Origin: Streptococcus oralis
Lineage (GTDB): Bacteria; Bacillota; Bacilli; Lactobacillales; Streptococcaceae
NCBI RefSeq assembly: GCF_022749195.1
Contig: NZ_CP094226.1
Span: forward strand, 1,018,001 to 1,082,000
Direction of reading: 5' to 3'
Length of the DNA: 64,000 nucleotides
Positions within the stretch are counted from its first letter, which is position 1. Each line of letters opens with the position of its first letter. Made by a program: the position numbers and the translations under genes. Under the pieces are notes generated by a model, which was not told the origin of the DNA, ran no database searches, and saw nothing but the letters and a program-made list of their open reading frames with translations. Positions 40,400-51,603 of the stretch are shown piece after piece.

Positions 40400-41905
40400 T
40401 TAACGTACTGTACGGATACGCATTGTGTTTGTACGAACAGCTTCTCCAAGTGGCACACCTGCAACGATAACAATATCGTCACCAGATTCTACAAGACCTG
40501 CTTCAACTGCTTTACGTTCAGCGATTTCGAACATATCATCAGTTGATGATGGAGCTTCAGTCAACATTGGGATAACACCCCAGTTCAACATCAATCCACG
40601 CTCTGTCAATTCGTCGAATGTCAATGCCAAGATATCAGCATTTGGACGGTATTTAGAAATCAAACGAGCTGTGTGACCAGTCTTAGTAAGAGTAACAACC
40701 AATTTGATATTCATTGAGTTAGTAGCGTCTTTAACAGCTGAAGCCATAACTTCTGTCTTAGAATTACGTTCGAATGTATCTGAGTTCAAACGTCCGTATT
40801 CGTTAAGAAGAGTTTGTGCGTTCTTGTCAATTGTAGCCATTGTTGTTACTGACTCAAGTGGGTATTTACCGTTTGCAGACTCACCTGAAAGCATTGTAGC
40901 GTCAGTTCCGTCGATAACAGCGTTAAATACGTCTGATACTTCTGAACGAGTTGCACGTGGTTTTTCAGTCATTGTTTCAAGCATGTTTGTTGCTGTGATA
41001 ACAACTTTACCTGCTGCGTTCACTTTAGTGATGATCATTTTTTGATAAACTGGAACCATTTCGAATGGTACTTCGATACCCATGTCACCACGAGCGATCA
41101 TGATACCGTCAGCAGCTTCAATGATTTCATCCAAGTTATCGATACCTTGTTGGTTTTCGATTTTCGCAAACAATTGAACGTGACCATTACCAGTTTCTTC
41201 ACAGATTGCACGAACTTCGTCGACGTCTTTTGCAGTACGTACGAATGAAATCGCGATGAAGTTGATACCTTGTTCCAAACCGAAACGGATATCATCGTTA
41301 TCACGTTCAGCAAGAGCTGGGAAAGGAATTTTAGTGTTAGGGATGTTTACACCTTTCTGCTTAGCAATGATACCGTCATTTTCAACGACTACTTCAAATT
41401 CACGAGTTGCATCGTCTTTTGCGAAAACACGAAGACCCAATTTACCGTCGTCAACCAAAACTTGGTGACCAACTTCAACATCATCGTAGATATCAAGGGC
41501 ACCAGCAACGTTCAAAGCAATCACATCACGAGTTGATTTGATTCCTTGTTTAGTTGCAACACGGATTTTTTCACCAGTTTTGTAAGAGTACTCTTTTGCG
41601 TCACCTTCAAACAATTCTGTACGGATTTCAGGTCCTTTAGTATCAAGAAGGAAACCAACTTTTTTACCTGCAAGTTTCTCAGCAAGTTTAACAGTTGCCA
41701 TACGCTCACCTTGTTCTTGGTGGTCACCGTGTGAGAAGTTGAAACGGAAAGTGTTTGCTCCTGCTTCAATCAATTTAGCAATATTTTGAGCTGAAGCTTC
41801 AACGTCAAGTTTTTCACCCCAGTATCCGTCTTCACCGAATTTTTTACCACCACGGATTTCAACCGCAGGACCTAAAGTTGCAACGATTTTTACACGTTTG
41901 TTCAT
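40400..41905 (-). CDS. pyk: pyruvate kinase
   Basis: The enzyme makes pyruvate and ATP at the end of glycolysis. The sequence begins MNKRVKIVATLGPAVEIRGGKKFGEDGYWGEKLDVEASAQNIAKLIEAGANTFRFNFSHGDH-like (cited in part: IVATLGPAV). The catalytic lysine is in FAKIENQQGIDNLDEI, and ARGDMGIEVP follows. A C-terminal allosteric domain ends in TNTMRIRTVR. At 501 residues it is typical of streptococci. It is 66 bases after pfkA, in the classic pair. Confidence 0.98.
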   Translation of the reverse strand: MNKRVKIVATLGPAVEIRGGKKFGEDGYWGEKLDVEASAQNIAKLIEAGANTFRFNFSHGDHQEQGERMATVKLAEKLAGKKVGFLLDTKGPEIRTELFEGDAKEYSYKTGEKIRVATKQGIKSTRDVIALNVAGALDIYDDVEVGHQVLVDDGKLGLRVFAKDDATREFEVVVENDGIIAKQKGVNIPNTKIPFPALAERDNDDIRFGLEQGINFIAISFVRTAKDVDEVRAICEETGNGHVQLFAKIENQQGIDNLDEIIEAADGIMIARGDMGIEVPFEMVPVYQKMIITKVNAAGKVVITATNMLETMTEKPRATRSEVSDVFNAVIDGTDATMLSGESANGKYPLESVTTMATIDKNAQTLLNEYGRLNSDTFERNSKTEVMASAVKDATNSMNIKLVVTLTKTGHTARLISKYRPNADILALTFDELTERGLMLNWGVIPMLTEAPSSTDDMFEIAERKAVEAGLVESGDDIVIVAGVPLGEAVRTNTMRIRTVR

Positions 41906-41932
41906 GATTTTTGTGACTCCTTTATATAATTC

Positions 41933-41946
41933 GACCTTTTAAGGTC
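41933..41946. other. perfect palindrome between pfkA and pyk
   Basis: GACCTTTTAAGGTC is a 14-base palindrome with no spacer, in the 66-base gap. Such a site could bind a dimeric protein, or be a weak hairpin in the message. Its function is not known. Confidence 0.4.
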
Positions 41947-41971
41947 ATGTTACCAAATTAATGAAAGTTGA

Positions 41972-43045
<1,074 letters not shown>

Positions 43046-43060
43046 CTATTTTCCGTATTT

Positions 43061-46000
43061 TTAGCGATAAATCGTTTTCATAGCAATTCCCTCTAATTTT
43101 TCCTCTAGAGCAGAATCTTTTCTTACAAAATGTTGTGTAGAAACAACCGTTTTTTGTTCCTCTTCATACCTGATAATGACAGGGATTGGGCCTTTGTATT
43201 GTTCTAGGATATTTGAAATTTCTTTATCGTATTTATGATTTTTAACTTGAATCCAGAATCGTTCCGCTACTGCTTCTTTCAAATCTTGTGCAATCATTTG
43301 CAGACGACCATCTCGAGATTGAACTTTGCCATTGATGTAGTAAAATTTCCCTTCGGATAAAATGGAAGCAAATTTTCTATATTGGTCTGAAAATACAGTT
43401 ACATCCATCCGAGACTTACTATCATGAACCTGTAGAAAGGCCATACTCTCGCCTTTCTTGGTTCGAATCACTTTAATCTTTTGAATTTCAACTAGGAGAG
43501 TGGCTTGAGCTCCCTCGGTTAGATTAGTGATTTGCGTGGTCGGATATAGGGCTTGTTTGGCAAGAGTTTGGAGAGGATGGGGACTGATACCTACCCCAAT
43601 CAGTTCCTGCTCTTTGTAAAATTTCTCTGCTTCCGTAAAATCATCAGCTTCAGTCCAACTATAATTTGTATCCGCAAAGAGACCTCCCAACTCCTCAACA
43701 AAGACAAATAAGTTTGGTAGGTTGACTAAGATTTTCTGACGGTTCTTATCAAATTCATCAAAAAGCCCTAGTTCAACCAAAGAAGTCAAAAGCGACAGTT
43801 TCTTGTAATTCTTGGGAAGACGTGTGACGAAATCTTCAATGCTTGAGAAAGGACGATTTTCAATAATCCAGTAAGACAAATCTCTTGGCATTCCCTTAAT
43901 AGCTTTCAAACCAAGATAGATTTTCTTCTGAGCAATTTTATCATGATAGGGAATGCTGTTTATTGCTAAGGGAGCTACTTCAAAGCCCATCTGCAATGCA
44001 TCTAAAATGTAATCACTGCTTGAATAATTCAACATGACTTGAAAGAAAATAGTAGGATAGTGTGTCTTGAAATAAGCAAGCTGGAAAGCCAGCGCTGAGT
44101 AAGCATAAGCGTGGGATCTGTTAAATCCATAGCCGGCAAACTTTTCCATCACTGCAAAAACTTGGTTGGCCTTGTCTTCTGTATGCCCAAGTTTCATAGC
44201 TCCTGTGATAAAATCTTCCTTCATCAAATGCATCTCTTTAGCATTTTTCTTCCCCATAGCTCGTCTGAGAATATCGGCTTTACCAAGGTTAAAGCCTCCA
44301 AAACGCTGAGCAACCTGCATGACTTGCTCTTGATAGAGCATGATACCGTAGGTTGATGACAGAATGTCCTCCAAGGCAGGATCCAGCACCGTCACCTTTT
44401 CTTTACCATGCTTCCGAGCGACAAAGTTATCAATATAATCGCTTGCCCCTGGTCTGTTGAGCGAGGTTGTGGCTACTACCTCTTCAAAGACTTGCGGCTG
44501 AACACGTTTCAAGAGTCGAATGGCACCAGGTTGTTCAAATTGGAAAATCCCCTTAGTATTTCCAGCAGCAAAGAGGCCCAGAGTTGCCTTGTCTTCCAAA
44601 TCAATCTCTTCGATTTTTATATGAACACCCTCTGCCTCAGCCAATAATTCCTGCATTTTTTGTACGAAAGTCAGGTTACGTAAACCGAGGAAATCCATTT
44701 TTAGAAGTCCATTGGCTTCAACACCATGAGCATCATACTGGGTGATGAGCATATCCTCACCATATTTTAGTGGAATATAGTCCGTCAAGTCTTGGTCACT
44801 CATAACGACTCCAGCGGCATGGATAGAGGTCTGACGAGGATACCCTTCAATCTTTCGAGCAATCTCAAAAGCTTTTTGATATTCAATCTTACTATTGATG
44901 ATCTGCCTAAACTGTAAATTCTTTTCATAGGCTGTCGTTAGCGTATCTCGAAAACTAATTTTTTTTGTAATATTGGTTAATTCGTACTCTGGAACACCAT
45001 AGCGTTTGAAAACATCACGAATTGCCTGTTTTGCTCCAAAGGTCGAATAAGTGACAATTTGTGCCACGTGTTGACTACCATACCGATCACGAACATAGCG
45101 AATGAACTCTGGTCTATAGAGGTCAGGAATGTCGATATCGATATCGGGCATGGTATAGCGCTCACGATTTAAAAAGCGCTCGAAAATCAAGTTCTTTTCA
45201 ACCGGGTCAATTCCTGTAATATCCAGTGAGTAAGCTACTAGACTACCAACCGCAGAACCACGCCCCATGCCCATATAGTAGCCTTGGGAACGTCCAAAAC
45301 GGAGCAAATCCCAAACTACAAGGAAATAGTCGTCAAAGCCCATATCATGAATCACAGCTAATTCCTCATTTAGTCGCTCATGATAGATAGCTGAGGTTAG
45401 CCCCTTGTCACTCAAGCCTTGCTCGGCTCTTGCTCGAAGCTCTTCTACCGCTGGTCTTTCAGGATTAAAGCGAGGAAGTTTTAAATTTGGGTCGATTTGA
45501 TAGCCTACATTCTCTATCAGACCTTGGAGATTGGCAAGCGCCTGAGGGAAGCGATTCATAAAACGTGCTTCCAAGTCTGAGGCAGGTAGAAAGATACCTT
45601 GTTGTGAATGCAGATCCACTTCTCTCAGACTGACATTGTCCTTGACTGCTGACAAGATTTGTAAAACCTGTAGGTCTTCTTTCTCAAAGGAGTTGACCTG
45701 ATAGAGTGGAAGAATGGGTCTTATAAAGACTTCTTGAGGAGTATCTGGACTAACACCGATAAAATAATCAACCCCCAAATCCAGCTGTTCGACCCCATTA
45801 AAATAGGGAACAATAATAGCAACATCTTCGAGGTGGGAGGTGAAGTCAGACCAATTTTTCCGTCCAGTCATTTTTAAAGTGGATAACTTCATCAACTCTT
45901 GATAACCTTTAGTGGATAGGGCTAGAAAACGTAGAGAGAGATTCTCCTCATCTTTGACCAAGGTCATTTCTAAACCAATTAAAGGTCGAATGCCATGCTT

Positions 46001-46162
46001 ACGAGTTGCTTCTAGAAAATGATAGGCTCCATAGAGATTATCCACATCCATGATAGCAAGGTGAGAATAGCCGTATTCTTTAGCCATTTGTACATATTTT
46101 TCAATCGAAACCACACTTTCCATAAAACTATAAACAGTCTTGGTGTCGAGCTGTGCAATCAT
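43061..46162 (-). CDS. dnaE: DNA polymerase III alpha subunit DnaE
   Basis: This is the DnaE-type replicative polymerase, which in firmicutes extends RNA primers before PolC takes over. The PHP domain comes first (about 1-200, with weakened metal motifs). The palm holds the catalytic aspartates in MPDIDIDIPD, and GRGSAVGSLVAYSL is the polymerase motif before it. A C-terminal OB-fold domain begins at about 940 (IQKIKVIRTKKGESMAFLQVHD). At 1033 residues it has the usual streptococcal length. AGGAGG precedes the start. It is divergent from pepX. Confidence 0.97.
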   Translation of the reverse strand: MIAQLDTKTVYSFMESVVSIEKYVQMAKEYGYSHLAIMDVDNLYGAYHFLEATRKHGIRPLIGLEMTLVKDEENLSLRFLALSTKGYQELMKLSTLKMTGRKNWSDFTSHLEDVAIIVPYFNGVEQLDLGVDYFIGVSPDTPQEVFIRPILPLYQVNSFEKEDLQVLQILSAVKDNVSLREVDLHSQQGIFLPASDLEARFMNRFPQALANLQGLIENVGYQIDPNLKLPRFNPERPAVEELRARAEQGLSDKGLTSAIYHERLNEELAVIHDMGFDDYFLVVWDLLRFGRSQGYYMGMGRGSAVGSLVAYSLDITGIDPVEKNLIFERFLNRERYTMPDIDIDIPDLYRPEFIRYVRDRYGSQHVAQIVTYSTFGAKQAIRDVFKRYGVPEYELTNITKKISFRDTLTTAYEKNLQFRQIINSKIEYQKAFEIARKIEGYPRQTSIHAAGVVMSDQDLTDYIPLKYGEDMLITQYDAHGVEANGLLKMDFLGLRNLTFVQKMQELLAEAEGVHIKIEEIDLEDKATLGLFAAGNTKGIFQFEQPGAIRLLKRVQPQVFEEVVATTSLNRPGASDYIDNFVARKHGKEKVTVLDPALEDILSSTYGIMLYQEQVMQVAQRFGGFNLGKADILRRAMGKKNAKEMHLMKEDFITGAMKLGHTEDKANQVFAVMEKFAGYGFNRSHAYAYSALAFQLAYFKTHYPTIFFQVMLNYSSSDYILDALQMGFEVAPLAINSIPYHDKIAQKKIYLGLKAIKGMPRDLSYWIIENRPFSSIEDFVTRLPKNYKKLSLLTSLVELGLFDEFDKNRQKILVNLPNLFVFVEELGGLFADTNYSWTEADDFTEAEKFYKEQELIGVGISPHPLQTLAKQALYPTTQITNLTEGAQATLLVEIQKIKVIRTKKGESMAFLQVHDSKSRMDVTVFSDQYRKFASILSEGKFYYINGKVQSRDGRLQMIAQDLKEAVAERFWIQVKNHKYDKEISNILEQYKGPIPVIIRYEEEQKTVVSTQHFVRKDSALEEKLEGIAMKTIYR

Positions 46163-46575
46163 TTCTTCTCCTCCTTGCTTTCTTTTTACTACTATTATAC
46201 CATTTTAAGTTAGATATTGAAGCTACTCTGCACTTTCTTTTCAATAATCATCAGTTACAAACTTCTTCTCTTCTTAGTGTTAAATTCTTCACTTTTCAAA
46301 GGAAGAAAATAAAAATTAATATTATATAATAGTTTTAAATGTAAATTTAGATATATTTATACCAAACGAAGAATAATAAAGATAGGAGTTATATGCAGTT
46401 TTACATATAAAAATCTCTAGAAAAAGGCTTACTTCTATGGTATTTATTCAGTATTTTATAATAACTTACCAAATAGATATGCTGGTTTAAGAAATTTATT
46501 TCATTTAAGTTAATTTATTCCATTTTTCCCTCTTTTTTGATATAATAAATTTAGTTGTTTTCAAAGGAGAGAAAC
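46163..46575. other. intergenic region between dnaE and pepX
   Basis: This is a very AT-rich gap of about 410 bases between divergent genes. It holds the dnaE promoter on the minus strand (TATAAT at 46199-46194, TGG before) and the pepX promoter on the plus strand (TATAAT at 46541-46546, TGA before). In the middle, 46210-46530, I see no frame with a ribosome site, no repeat and no strong hairpin. Confidence 0.55.
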
Positions 46576-48858
46576 ATGCGTTTTAATCAATTCAGCTATC
46601 AACCAACCACTAGTTCTCAACGATTTGAGGAATTAGAAGGTCTTGGTCTAAAGCTGTCACCCCAACTGTCCTTAAAAAGACAGTTTGAAGACTTCATTCG
46701 TTGGAGTTTTTTCACCTATTCTAACACGGATTATGCCTTGTCGACTTTGGCTGCGGATAAAGAAACAGATTTAGTAACTTTTTTCCAGTCAGACCGTGAG
46801 TTAACTGCAGAGATTTTCTACACAGTAGTTTTTCAACTTTTAGGATTTAGCTATCTTGTTGACTTTGAGGATGCTGAACAGTTCCGTAATGAAACTGGTT
46901 TTTCTATTGTTTATGGGGATCTCATTGAAAATCTTTATCAGTTACTCAATACGAGAACGAAAAAAGGAAATACGCTCATCGATCAGCTTGTTAGTGATGG
47001 ACTCATTCCAGAAGATAATCACTACCACTACTTTAACGGTAAGAGCTTGGCAACCTTCTCTACTCATGATGTCATTCGTGAAGTCGTCTATGTCGAGAGC
47101 CGTGTGGATACTGATAAAGACGGACTCCCTGATTTAGTCAAAGTCAGCGTTATCCGCCCACGTTATGATGGACAGATTCCTTCAGTCATGACTGCCAGCC
47201 CTTATCACCAAGGGACCAACGACAAAGCCAGCGACAAGGCTCTCTACAAAATGGAGGGAGAGCTTGAGGTCAAACCGCCCCACACCATTGAACTTGAGGA
47301 ACCTAAGCTGAATTTAGTTGAACCACATGGTCAAGCAGAAGTCGTCTTAGAAGCTGAAGAAAAGCTATCTCATATCAATAGCTCATACACACTCAATGAC
47401 TACTTCCTCCCACGTGGATTTGCCAATCTCTATGTATCAGGTGTTGGAACCAAAGATTCTCAAGGTCTCATGACCAATGGTGACTACCAGCAGATTGAAG
47501 CATATAAAAATGTCATTGATTGGCTCAATGGTCGTTGTCGTGCTTTCACGGACCACACGCGCAAGCGCCAAATCAAGGCTGACTGGTCAAACGGCAAAGT
47601 CGCAACAACAGGTATTTCCTATCTAGGTACCATGTCTAATGGTCTCGCCACCACTGGTGTTGATGGTTTGGAAGTGATCATCGCAGAAGCAGGTATTTCC
47701 TCTTGGTACAACTACTATCGTGAAAATGGTCTGGTAACCAGCCCAGGTGGTTATCCAGGTGAGGATTTTGACTCACTTGCTGAATTGACCTACTCCCGCA
47801 ATCTCTTAGGCGGTGACTATATTCGTGGCAATGAAGCTCATCAAGCAGACTTAGAAAAGGTTAAAGAGAAACTCGATCGCAAGACTGGTGACTACAATCA
47901 GTTTTGGCATGACCGCAACTATCTGCTCAATGCTCACAAGGTTCAAGCTGAGGTCGTCTTTACGCATGGTTCCCAGGATTGGAACGTCAAACCTCTTCAT
48001 GTTTACCAGATGTTTCATGCCCTTCCTAGCCATATCAATAAGCACCTCTTTTTCCATCATGGTGCCCATGTTTATATGAACAACTGGCAGTCAATCGACT
48101 TCCGCGAGTCCATGAATGCCTTGTTAAGTAAGAAATTGTTAGGACTTGACTCAAGCTATCAACTTCCGACTGTTATCTGGCAGGACAATATCGCACCGCA
48201 AAGATGGCAAGATCTTGATAACTTTGGCAAGCAGGATGAACTGCATACCTTCTCTCTTGGAACTGAAGAAAAAGTGATTCAAAACCAGTATGATCAAAAA
48301 GATTTTGATCGTTATGGTAAGACTTACCAGTCCTTCAACACCGAACTTTACCAAGGAAAAGCCAATCAGATCACCATTGACCTTCCAGTAAGTCAAGACC
48401 TTCACTTAAATGGGCGAGTGGAGCTGAAACTTCGTGTCAAATCAAGTACGAACAAAGGCTTATTATCAGCCCAATTGTTAGAACTTGGACAAAAGAAATA
48501 TCTGCAGCCTTATCCAGCTGTTTTAAGTGCTAGAACCATTGATAATGGTCGTTACCACATGTTAGAAAATCTCTGTGAACTACCATTCAACCCAAGTGAC
48601 CAACGTGTCATCACCAAAGGCTACCTTAATCTTCAAAATCGAACCAATCTCTTGACGATTGAAGAAATCCAACCAAATGAATGGATGGACTTCAAACTAG
48701 AGCTTCAACCAACTATCTACAAACTTAAAGAAGGAGATACTCTCCGTTTGGTTCTCTATACAACAGACTTTGAGATTACAATTCGAGATAATACTGACTA
48801 TCAATTGACTGTTGATTTAGCACAGTCTACTCTTATCCTACCTTGTCAAAAGGTATAA
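46576..48858 (+). CDS. pepX: Xaa-Pro dipeptidyl-peptidase
   Basis: The enzyme removes X-Pro dipeptides from peptides, and so helps use proline-rich peptides such as those from casein and collagen. The catalytic triad is Ser348 (GISYLG), Asp468 (GSQDWN) and His498 (HHGAHVY), the same positions as in Lactococcus PepX. The helical N-terminal domain (about 1-145) and the C-terminal beta domain are complete. At 760 residues it is full length. AAAGGAG precedes the ATG at 46576; an upstream ATG seven codons earlier lies before that site and is not used. A decayed second copy of its last 530 bases follows at once. Confidence 0.97.
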   Translation: MRFNQFSYQPTTSSQRFEELEGLGLKLSPQLSLKRQFEDFIRWSFFTYSNTDYALSTLAADKETDLVTFFQSDRELTAEIFYTVVFQLLGFSYLVDFEDAEQFRNETGFSIVYGDLIENLYQLLNTRTKKGNTLIDQLVSDGLIPEDNHYHYFNGKSLATFSTHDVIREVVYVESRVDTDKDGLPDLVKVSVIRPRYDGQIPSVMTASPYHQGTNDKASDKALYKMEGELEVKPPHTIELEEPKLNLVEPHGQAEVVLEAEEKLSHINSSYTLNDYFLPRGFANLYVSGVGTKDSQGLMTNGDYQQIEAYKNVIDWLNGRCRAFTDHTRKRQIKADWSNGKVATTGISYLGTMSNGLATTGVDGLEVIIAEAGISSWYNYYRENGLVTSPGGYPGEDFDSLAELTYSRNLLGGDYIRGNEAHQADLEKVKEKLDRKTGDYNQFWHDRNYLLNAHKVQAEVVFTHGSQDWNVKPLHVYQMFHALPSHINKHLFFHHGAHVYMNNWQSIDFRESMNALLSKKLLGLDSSYQLPTVIWQDNIAPQRWQDLDNFGKQDELHTFSLGTEEKVIQNQYDQKDFDRYGKTYQSFNTELYQGKANQITIDLPVSQDLHLNGRVELKLRVKSSTNKGLLSAQLLELGQKKYLQPYPAVLSARTIDNGRYHMLENLCELPFNPSDQRVITKGYLNLQNRTNLLTIEEIQPNEWMDFKLELQPTIYKLKEGDTLRLVLYTTDFEITIRDNTDYQLTVDLAQSTLILPCQKV

Positions 48859-48860
48859 TC

Positions 48861-49369
48861 TACCAGACTTTCAATATGGAAGTATTCAAAGGAAAAGTCA
48901 ATGAATTTGACCATTGAACTTCCTATAACCAAGGATTTCCACTTGAACAGTCAAATCAAACATAAACTTCGTATCAAATCCAGTTCATCTGAAAGCATTA
49001 TAGAAGCCCCTAGATAGAACTTGGACAAAAGATACTCCCTCTAACCAACATGTGTAACCATTTATCATACACGCTACTAAACCATATGTTGGAAATCTCT
49101 GTGAATTACATTTAGAGTAAATTCACAAAACGCCGTGACAAAAAGCTACCCAAATTGAATGATTCACTGTCATTAAAGAACATCAATGTAGATGAACGAA
49201 TCGCTACCCAGTTTATCTGCACGCAACTAGTGACAAGTTAAAAGAAGGAGAATCTCTCCATCTAGTTCTTTATCCTACTGACTGTGAAATCATCATACGT
49301 GACAATACCGCCTACCACCCGACTGACATTTTCGTTCAGTCCACGCTACTGTACCTTGTAAAAGGAGTA
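48861..49369 (+). pseudogene. decayed second copy of the pepX 3' end
   Basis: The roughly 510 bases between pepX and argR line up, in order, with the last 530 bases of pepX (from about 48325 to 48855). Examples are ATTGAACTTCCT (48912 on) with ATTGACCTTCCA; AACTTCGTATCAAATC with AACTTCGTGTCAAATC; AGAACTTGGACAAAAGA in both; ACATGTTAGAAAATCTCTGTGAA with ATATGTTGGAAATCTCTGTGAA (given in part); and CATACGTGACAATACCGCCTA with AATTCGAGATAATACTGACTA (in part). Stop codons and small deletions break the frame in several places, so it cannot be translated. Translated pieces such as [10 protein letters not shown] against [10 protein letters not shown] confirm origin. It is either a fragment left by recombination with a diverged pepX or an old tandem duplication. 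Confidence 0.85.
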
Positions 49370-49377
49370 CTTACTTT

Positions 49378-49848
49378 ATGAACAAATCAGAACACAGACA
49401 CCAACTTATCCGCGCCCTCGTTTCAAAAAACAAAATCCATACTCAAGCTGAATTACAAGCCTTATTAGCGGAAAATGATATCCAAGTTACTCAGGCTACC
49501 TTATCACGCGATATCAAAACCATGAACCTTTCAAAAGTGCGCGAAGAGGATAATTCTTACTATGTGCTAAATACAGGATCTATCTCCAAGTGGGAAAAAC
49601 GTCTTGAAAACTATATGGAAGACGCTCTTGTTATGCTACGTCCTGTGCAACACCAGGTTATTTTGAAAACTTTACCCGGTTTAGCCCAATCATTTGGATC
49701 TGTAATTGATTCCTTGGCCTTTCCAGATATCGTTGCAACCCTTTGTGGAGACGATGTCTGCATGATTATCTGTGAAGATGCTACAAAAGCGCAAGCTTGT
49801 TTTGAGAGTCTCAAAAAATATACACCACCATTTTTCTTTAGTGAATAA
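49378..49848 (+). CDS. argR: ArgR family transcription regulator
   Basis: This arginine-type regulator controls arginine uptake, synthesis or the deiminase pathway. The N-terminal winged helix (residues 1-70) reads [25 protein letters not shown], then [17 protein letters not shown], the DNA-contact helix. The C-terminal hexamer and arginine domain reads [25 protein letters not shown], with the aspartate pair GDD that binds arginine. At 156 residues it is full length. Streptococci hold several paralogs; this position near pepX fits ArgR1. Its Shine-Dalgarno AAAGGAG (49361-49367) lies in the tail of the pepX relic. A strong hairpin follows. Confidence 0.88.
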   Translation: MNKSEHRHQLIRALVSKNKIHTQAELQALLAENDIQVTQATLSRDIKTMNLSKVREEDNSYYVLNTGSISKWEKRLENYMEDALVMLRPVQHQVILKTLPGLAQSFGSVIDSLAFPDIVATLCGDDVCMIICEDATKAQACFESLKKYTPPFFFSE

Positions 49849-49854
49849 AACAAA

Positions 49855-49886
49855 TCCCGTGATTAAAAGATCACGGGAATTTTTTA
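49855..49886. terminator. bidirectional terminator after argR
   Basis: TCCCGTGAT (49855-49863) pairs with ATCACGGGA (49870-49878), followed by T run on the plus strand and by As before the stem for the minus strand. Confidence 0.88.
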
Positions 49887-50048
49887 TTTCTTTGACTGTG
49901 TTTCTTCTTTCTTTGTACGCGTCAATCGAAGAGCACGTTTAGGATTTAGACGATTAAACAATTCTTCTAGTTTCTTTTCATTCCACACATCTGCTGCAGA
50001 AACAAAATTTCCATCTGCATCTCGGAATGATATCGGTTTATCTCCCAT
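49884..50048 (-). CDS. small conserved protein of unknown function, next to obg
   Basis: This 54-residue protein begins MGDKPISFRDADGNFVSAADVWNEKKLEELF and ends in a basic tail rich in Arg, Thr and Lys (LRLTRTKKEETQSKK). GGAG lies before its ATG. It is charged, with no membrane segment, and likely cytoplasmic or nucleic-acid bound; no known family was recognised. It follows obg by nine bases, so it is made with the ribosome-assembly GTPase, which makes a ribosome-linked role possible. The terminator overlaps its stop codon. Confidence 0.75.
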   Translation of the reverse strand: MGDKPISFRDADGNFVSAADVWNEKKLEELFNRLNPKRALRLTRTKKEETQSKK

Positions 50049-50057
50049 ATCAATCTC

Positions 50058-51368
50058 CTAGTCTACAAATTCAAATTCAAATTTACCAATTCGGACCAAG
50101 TCACCATCTTTGGCACCACGTGCACGAAGAGCTTCGTCAACCCCCATACCACGAAGCTGACGGGCAAACTTCATGACCGATTCGTCACGGTCAAAGTTGG
50201 TCATGTTAAAGAGTTTCATGAGTTTTTCACCAGAAAGTACCCATGTCGCATCATCATCACGACTAATCTCAAAGGCTTTTTCTTCCTCGTCAAAGCCATA
50301 GTAAGCCTCTTCTTCCATATCGGATTCATCATAAATCGGGAATTCTGGAGTCTTGTCTAACAATTCAGCTGTCGCGTCCAAAAGAGTCGCCAACCCTTGC
50401 TTGGTCAATCCAGAAATAGGGAAGATAGCTGGAAGTTCCTCAAACTCGTCGTAGTTTGCTGCCAACTTCTCCTTGAAAGTTTTAAGATTTTCCTGACTTT
50501 CAGGCATATCCATCTTGTTGGCTACAATGATCTGTGGACGTTCCATGAGACGAAGGTTATAAGATTCCAATTCTTTATTGATAGCAAGGTAGTCCTCATA
50601 AGGATCACGTCCTTCGCTAGCTGACATATCGATGACATGGAGGATAACTCGTGTACGTTCAATATGACGGAGAAACTGGGTTCCAAGACCAACACCTTGA
50701 CTAGCCCCTTCAATCAAACCTGGAAGATCTGCTACTGCAAAAGATTCACCTGACTGCGTACGAACCATACCTAAATTAGGGACAATCGTCGTAAAGTGGT
50801 AAGCACCGACTTTAGGTTTAGCTGAAGTGATGACACTAAGCAAAGTTGACTTTCCAACAGATGGGAAACCGACCAAACCGACATCCGCTAAGATTTTCAA
50901 TTCCAGTTGCAACTCACGTTCTTGTCCTGGTTCTCCATTCTCAGAGATTTCAGGTGCAGGATTTTTGGGAGTGGCAAAACGGATGTTTCCACGACCACCT
51001 CGACCGCCATGAGCCACGATAAATTCTTGACCATGTTCAATCAAGTCTGTAATTACTTTGCCAGTTTCTGCATCACGTACAGTAGTCCCCTGTGGTACGC
51101 GAACACGAAGATCTTCTGCACCACGTCCGTGCATTCCTTTGGTCATCCCTTTTTCACCGGAATCAGCCTTGAAATGACGGTTATAGCGGAAATCCATCAA
51201 GGTACGCAAACCTTCGTCTACCACGAAAACAACGTTACCTCCTCGTCCACCATCACCACCCCAAGGACCGCCATTAGGGACATATTTTTCACGGCGAAAG
51301 GCAACCATGCCATCGCCACCATTACCAGCCTTAACCTTAATCTTGGCTGTATCTAAAAACATACTCAT
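50058..51368 (-). CDS. obg: Obg family GTPase (CgtA)
   Basis: This essential GTPase acts in late assembly of the 50S subunit and in stress signalling. The glycine-rich Obg fold comes first ([37 protein letters not shown]). The G domain has [13 protein letters not shown] and [16 protein letters not shown]. The C-terminal OCT domain (from about residue 350) reads [32 protein letters not shown]. At 436 residues it has the usual length. Two start codons are close (MSM); the first is kept. Confidence 0.97.
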   Translation of the reverse strand: MSMFLDTAKIKVKAGNGGDGMVAFRREKYVPNGGPWGGDGGRGGNVVFVVDEGLRTLMDFRYNRHFKADSGEKGMTKGMHGRGAEDLRVRVPQGTTVRDAETGKVITDLIEHGQEFIVAHGGRGGRGNIRFATPKNPAPEISENGEPGQERELQLELKILADVGLVGFPSVGKSTLLSVITSAKPKVGAYHFTTIVPNLGMVRTQSGESFAVADLPGLIEGASQGVGLGTQFLRHIERTRVILHVIDMSASEGRDPYEDYLAINKELESYNLRLMERPQIIVANKMDMPESQENLKTFKEKLAANYDEFEELPAIFPISGLTKQGLATLLDATAELLDKTPEFPIYDESDMEEEAYYGFDEEEKAFEISRDDDATWVLSGEKLMKLFNMTNFDRDESVMKFARQLRGMGVDEALRARGAKDGDLVRIGKFEFEFVD

Positions 51369-51439
51369 ATTTTCTTCTCACTTTAAAAAGGCTGGGGAGA
51401 ACCCAGTCATTAGTTATTGTTTCTATCCTCGTAGCTTGC

Positions 51440-51574
51440 TTAGAATCTACTAAAAGCTCCAAGCGCAGTTGCAAAGATACCAGCAAGGGTTACAAACAAC
51501 ATGATGAGCACGACAACAAGCGTCACCTTTTCAAACAAAGTTTTCTTACGTTTTCCGTTATCTCCAAAAGCCAT
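51440..51574 (-). CDS. DUF4044 small membrane protein
   Basis: This 44-residue protein begins MAFGDNGKRKKTLFEKVTL and is then mostly one membrane helix (about residues 18-40, LVVVLIMLFVTLAGIFATALGA), ending FSRF. The positive N terminus suggests that this end stays in the cytoplasm. GGAG lies before the ATG. It lies between the PspC gene and obg. The family is limited to streptococci and relatives and has no agreed function that I know. It is below the usual length cut-off of gene finders. Confidence 0.72.
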   Translation of the reverse strand: MAFGDNGKRKKTLFEKVTLVVVLIMLFVTLAGIFATALGAFSRF

Positions 51575-51603
51575 AACTTCTCCTTTTTTTATATAATTCT
51601 AAT

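Noticed and set aside
46486..46509. Two TTTAAG copies before pepX as a possible CiaR site
   Set aside because: They are 12 bases apart, not five, and the -10 is at the wrong distance.
50907..51356. 149-residue frame antisense to obg
   Set aside because: The glycine-rich Obg fold gives long open frames in other readings; no start signal and no domain.
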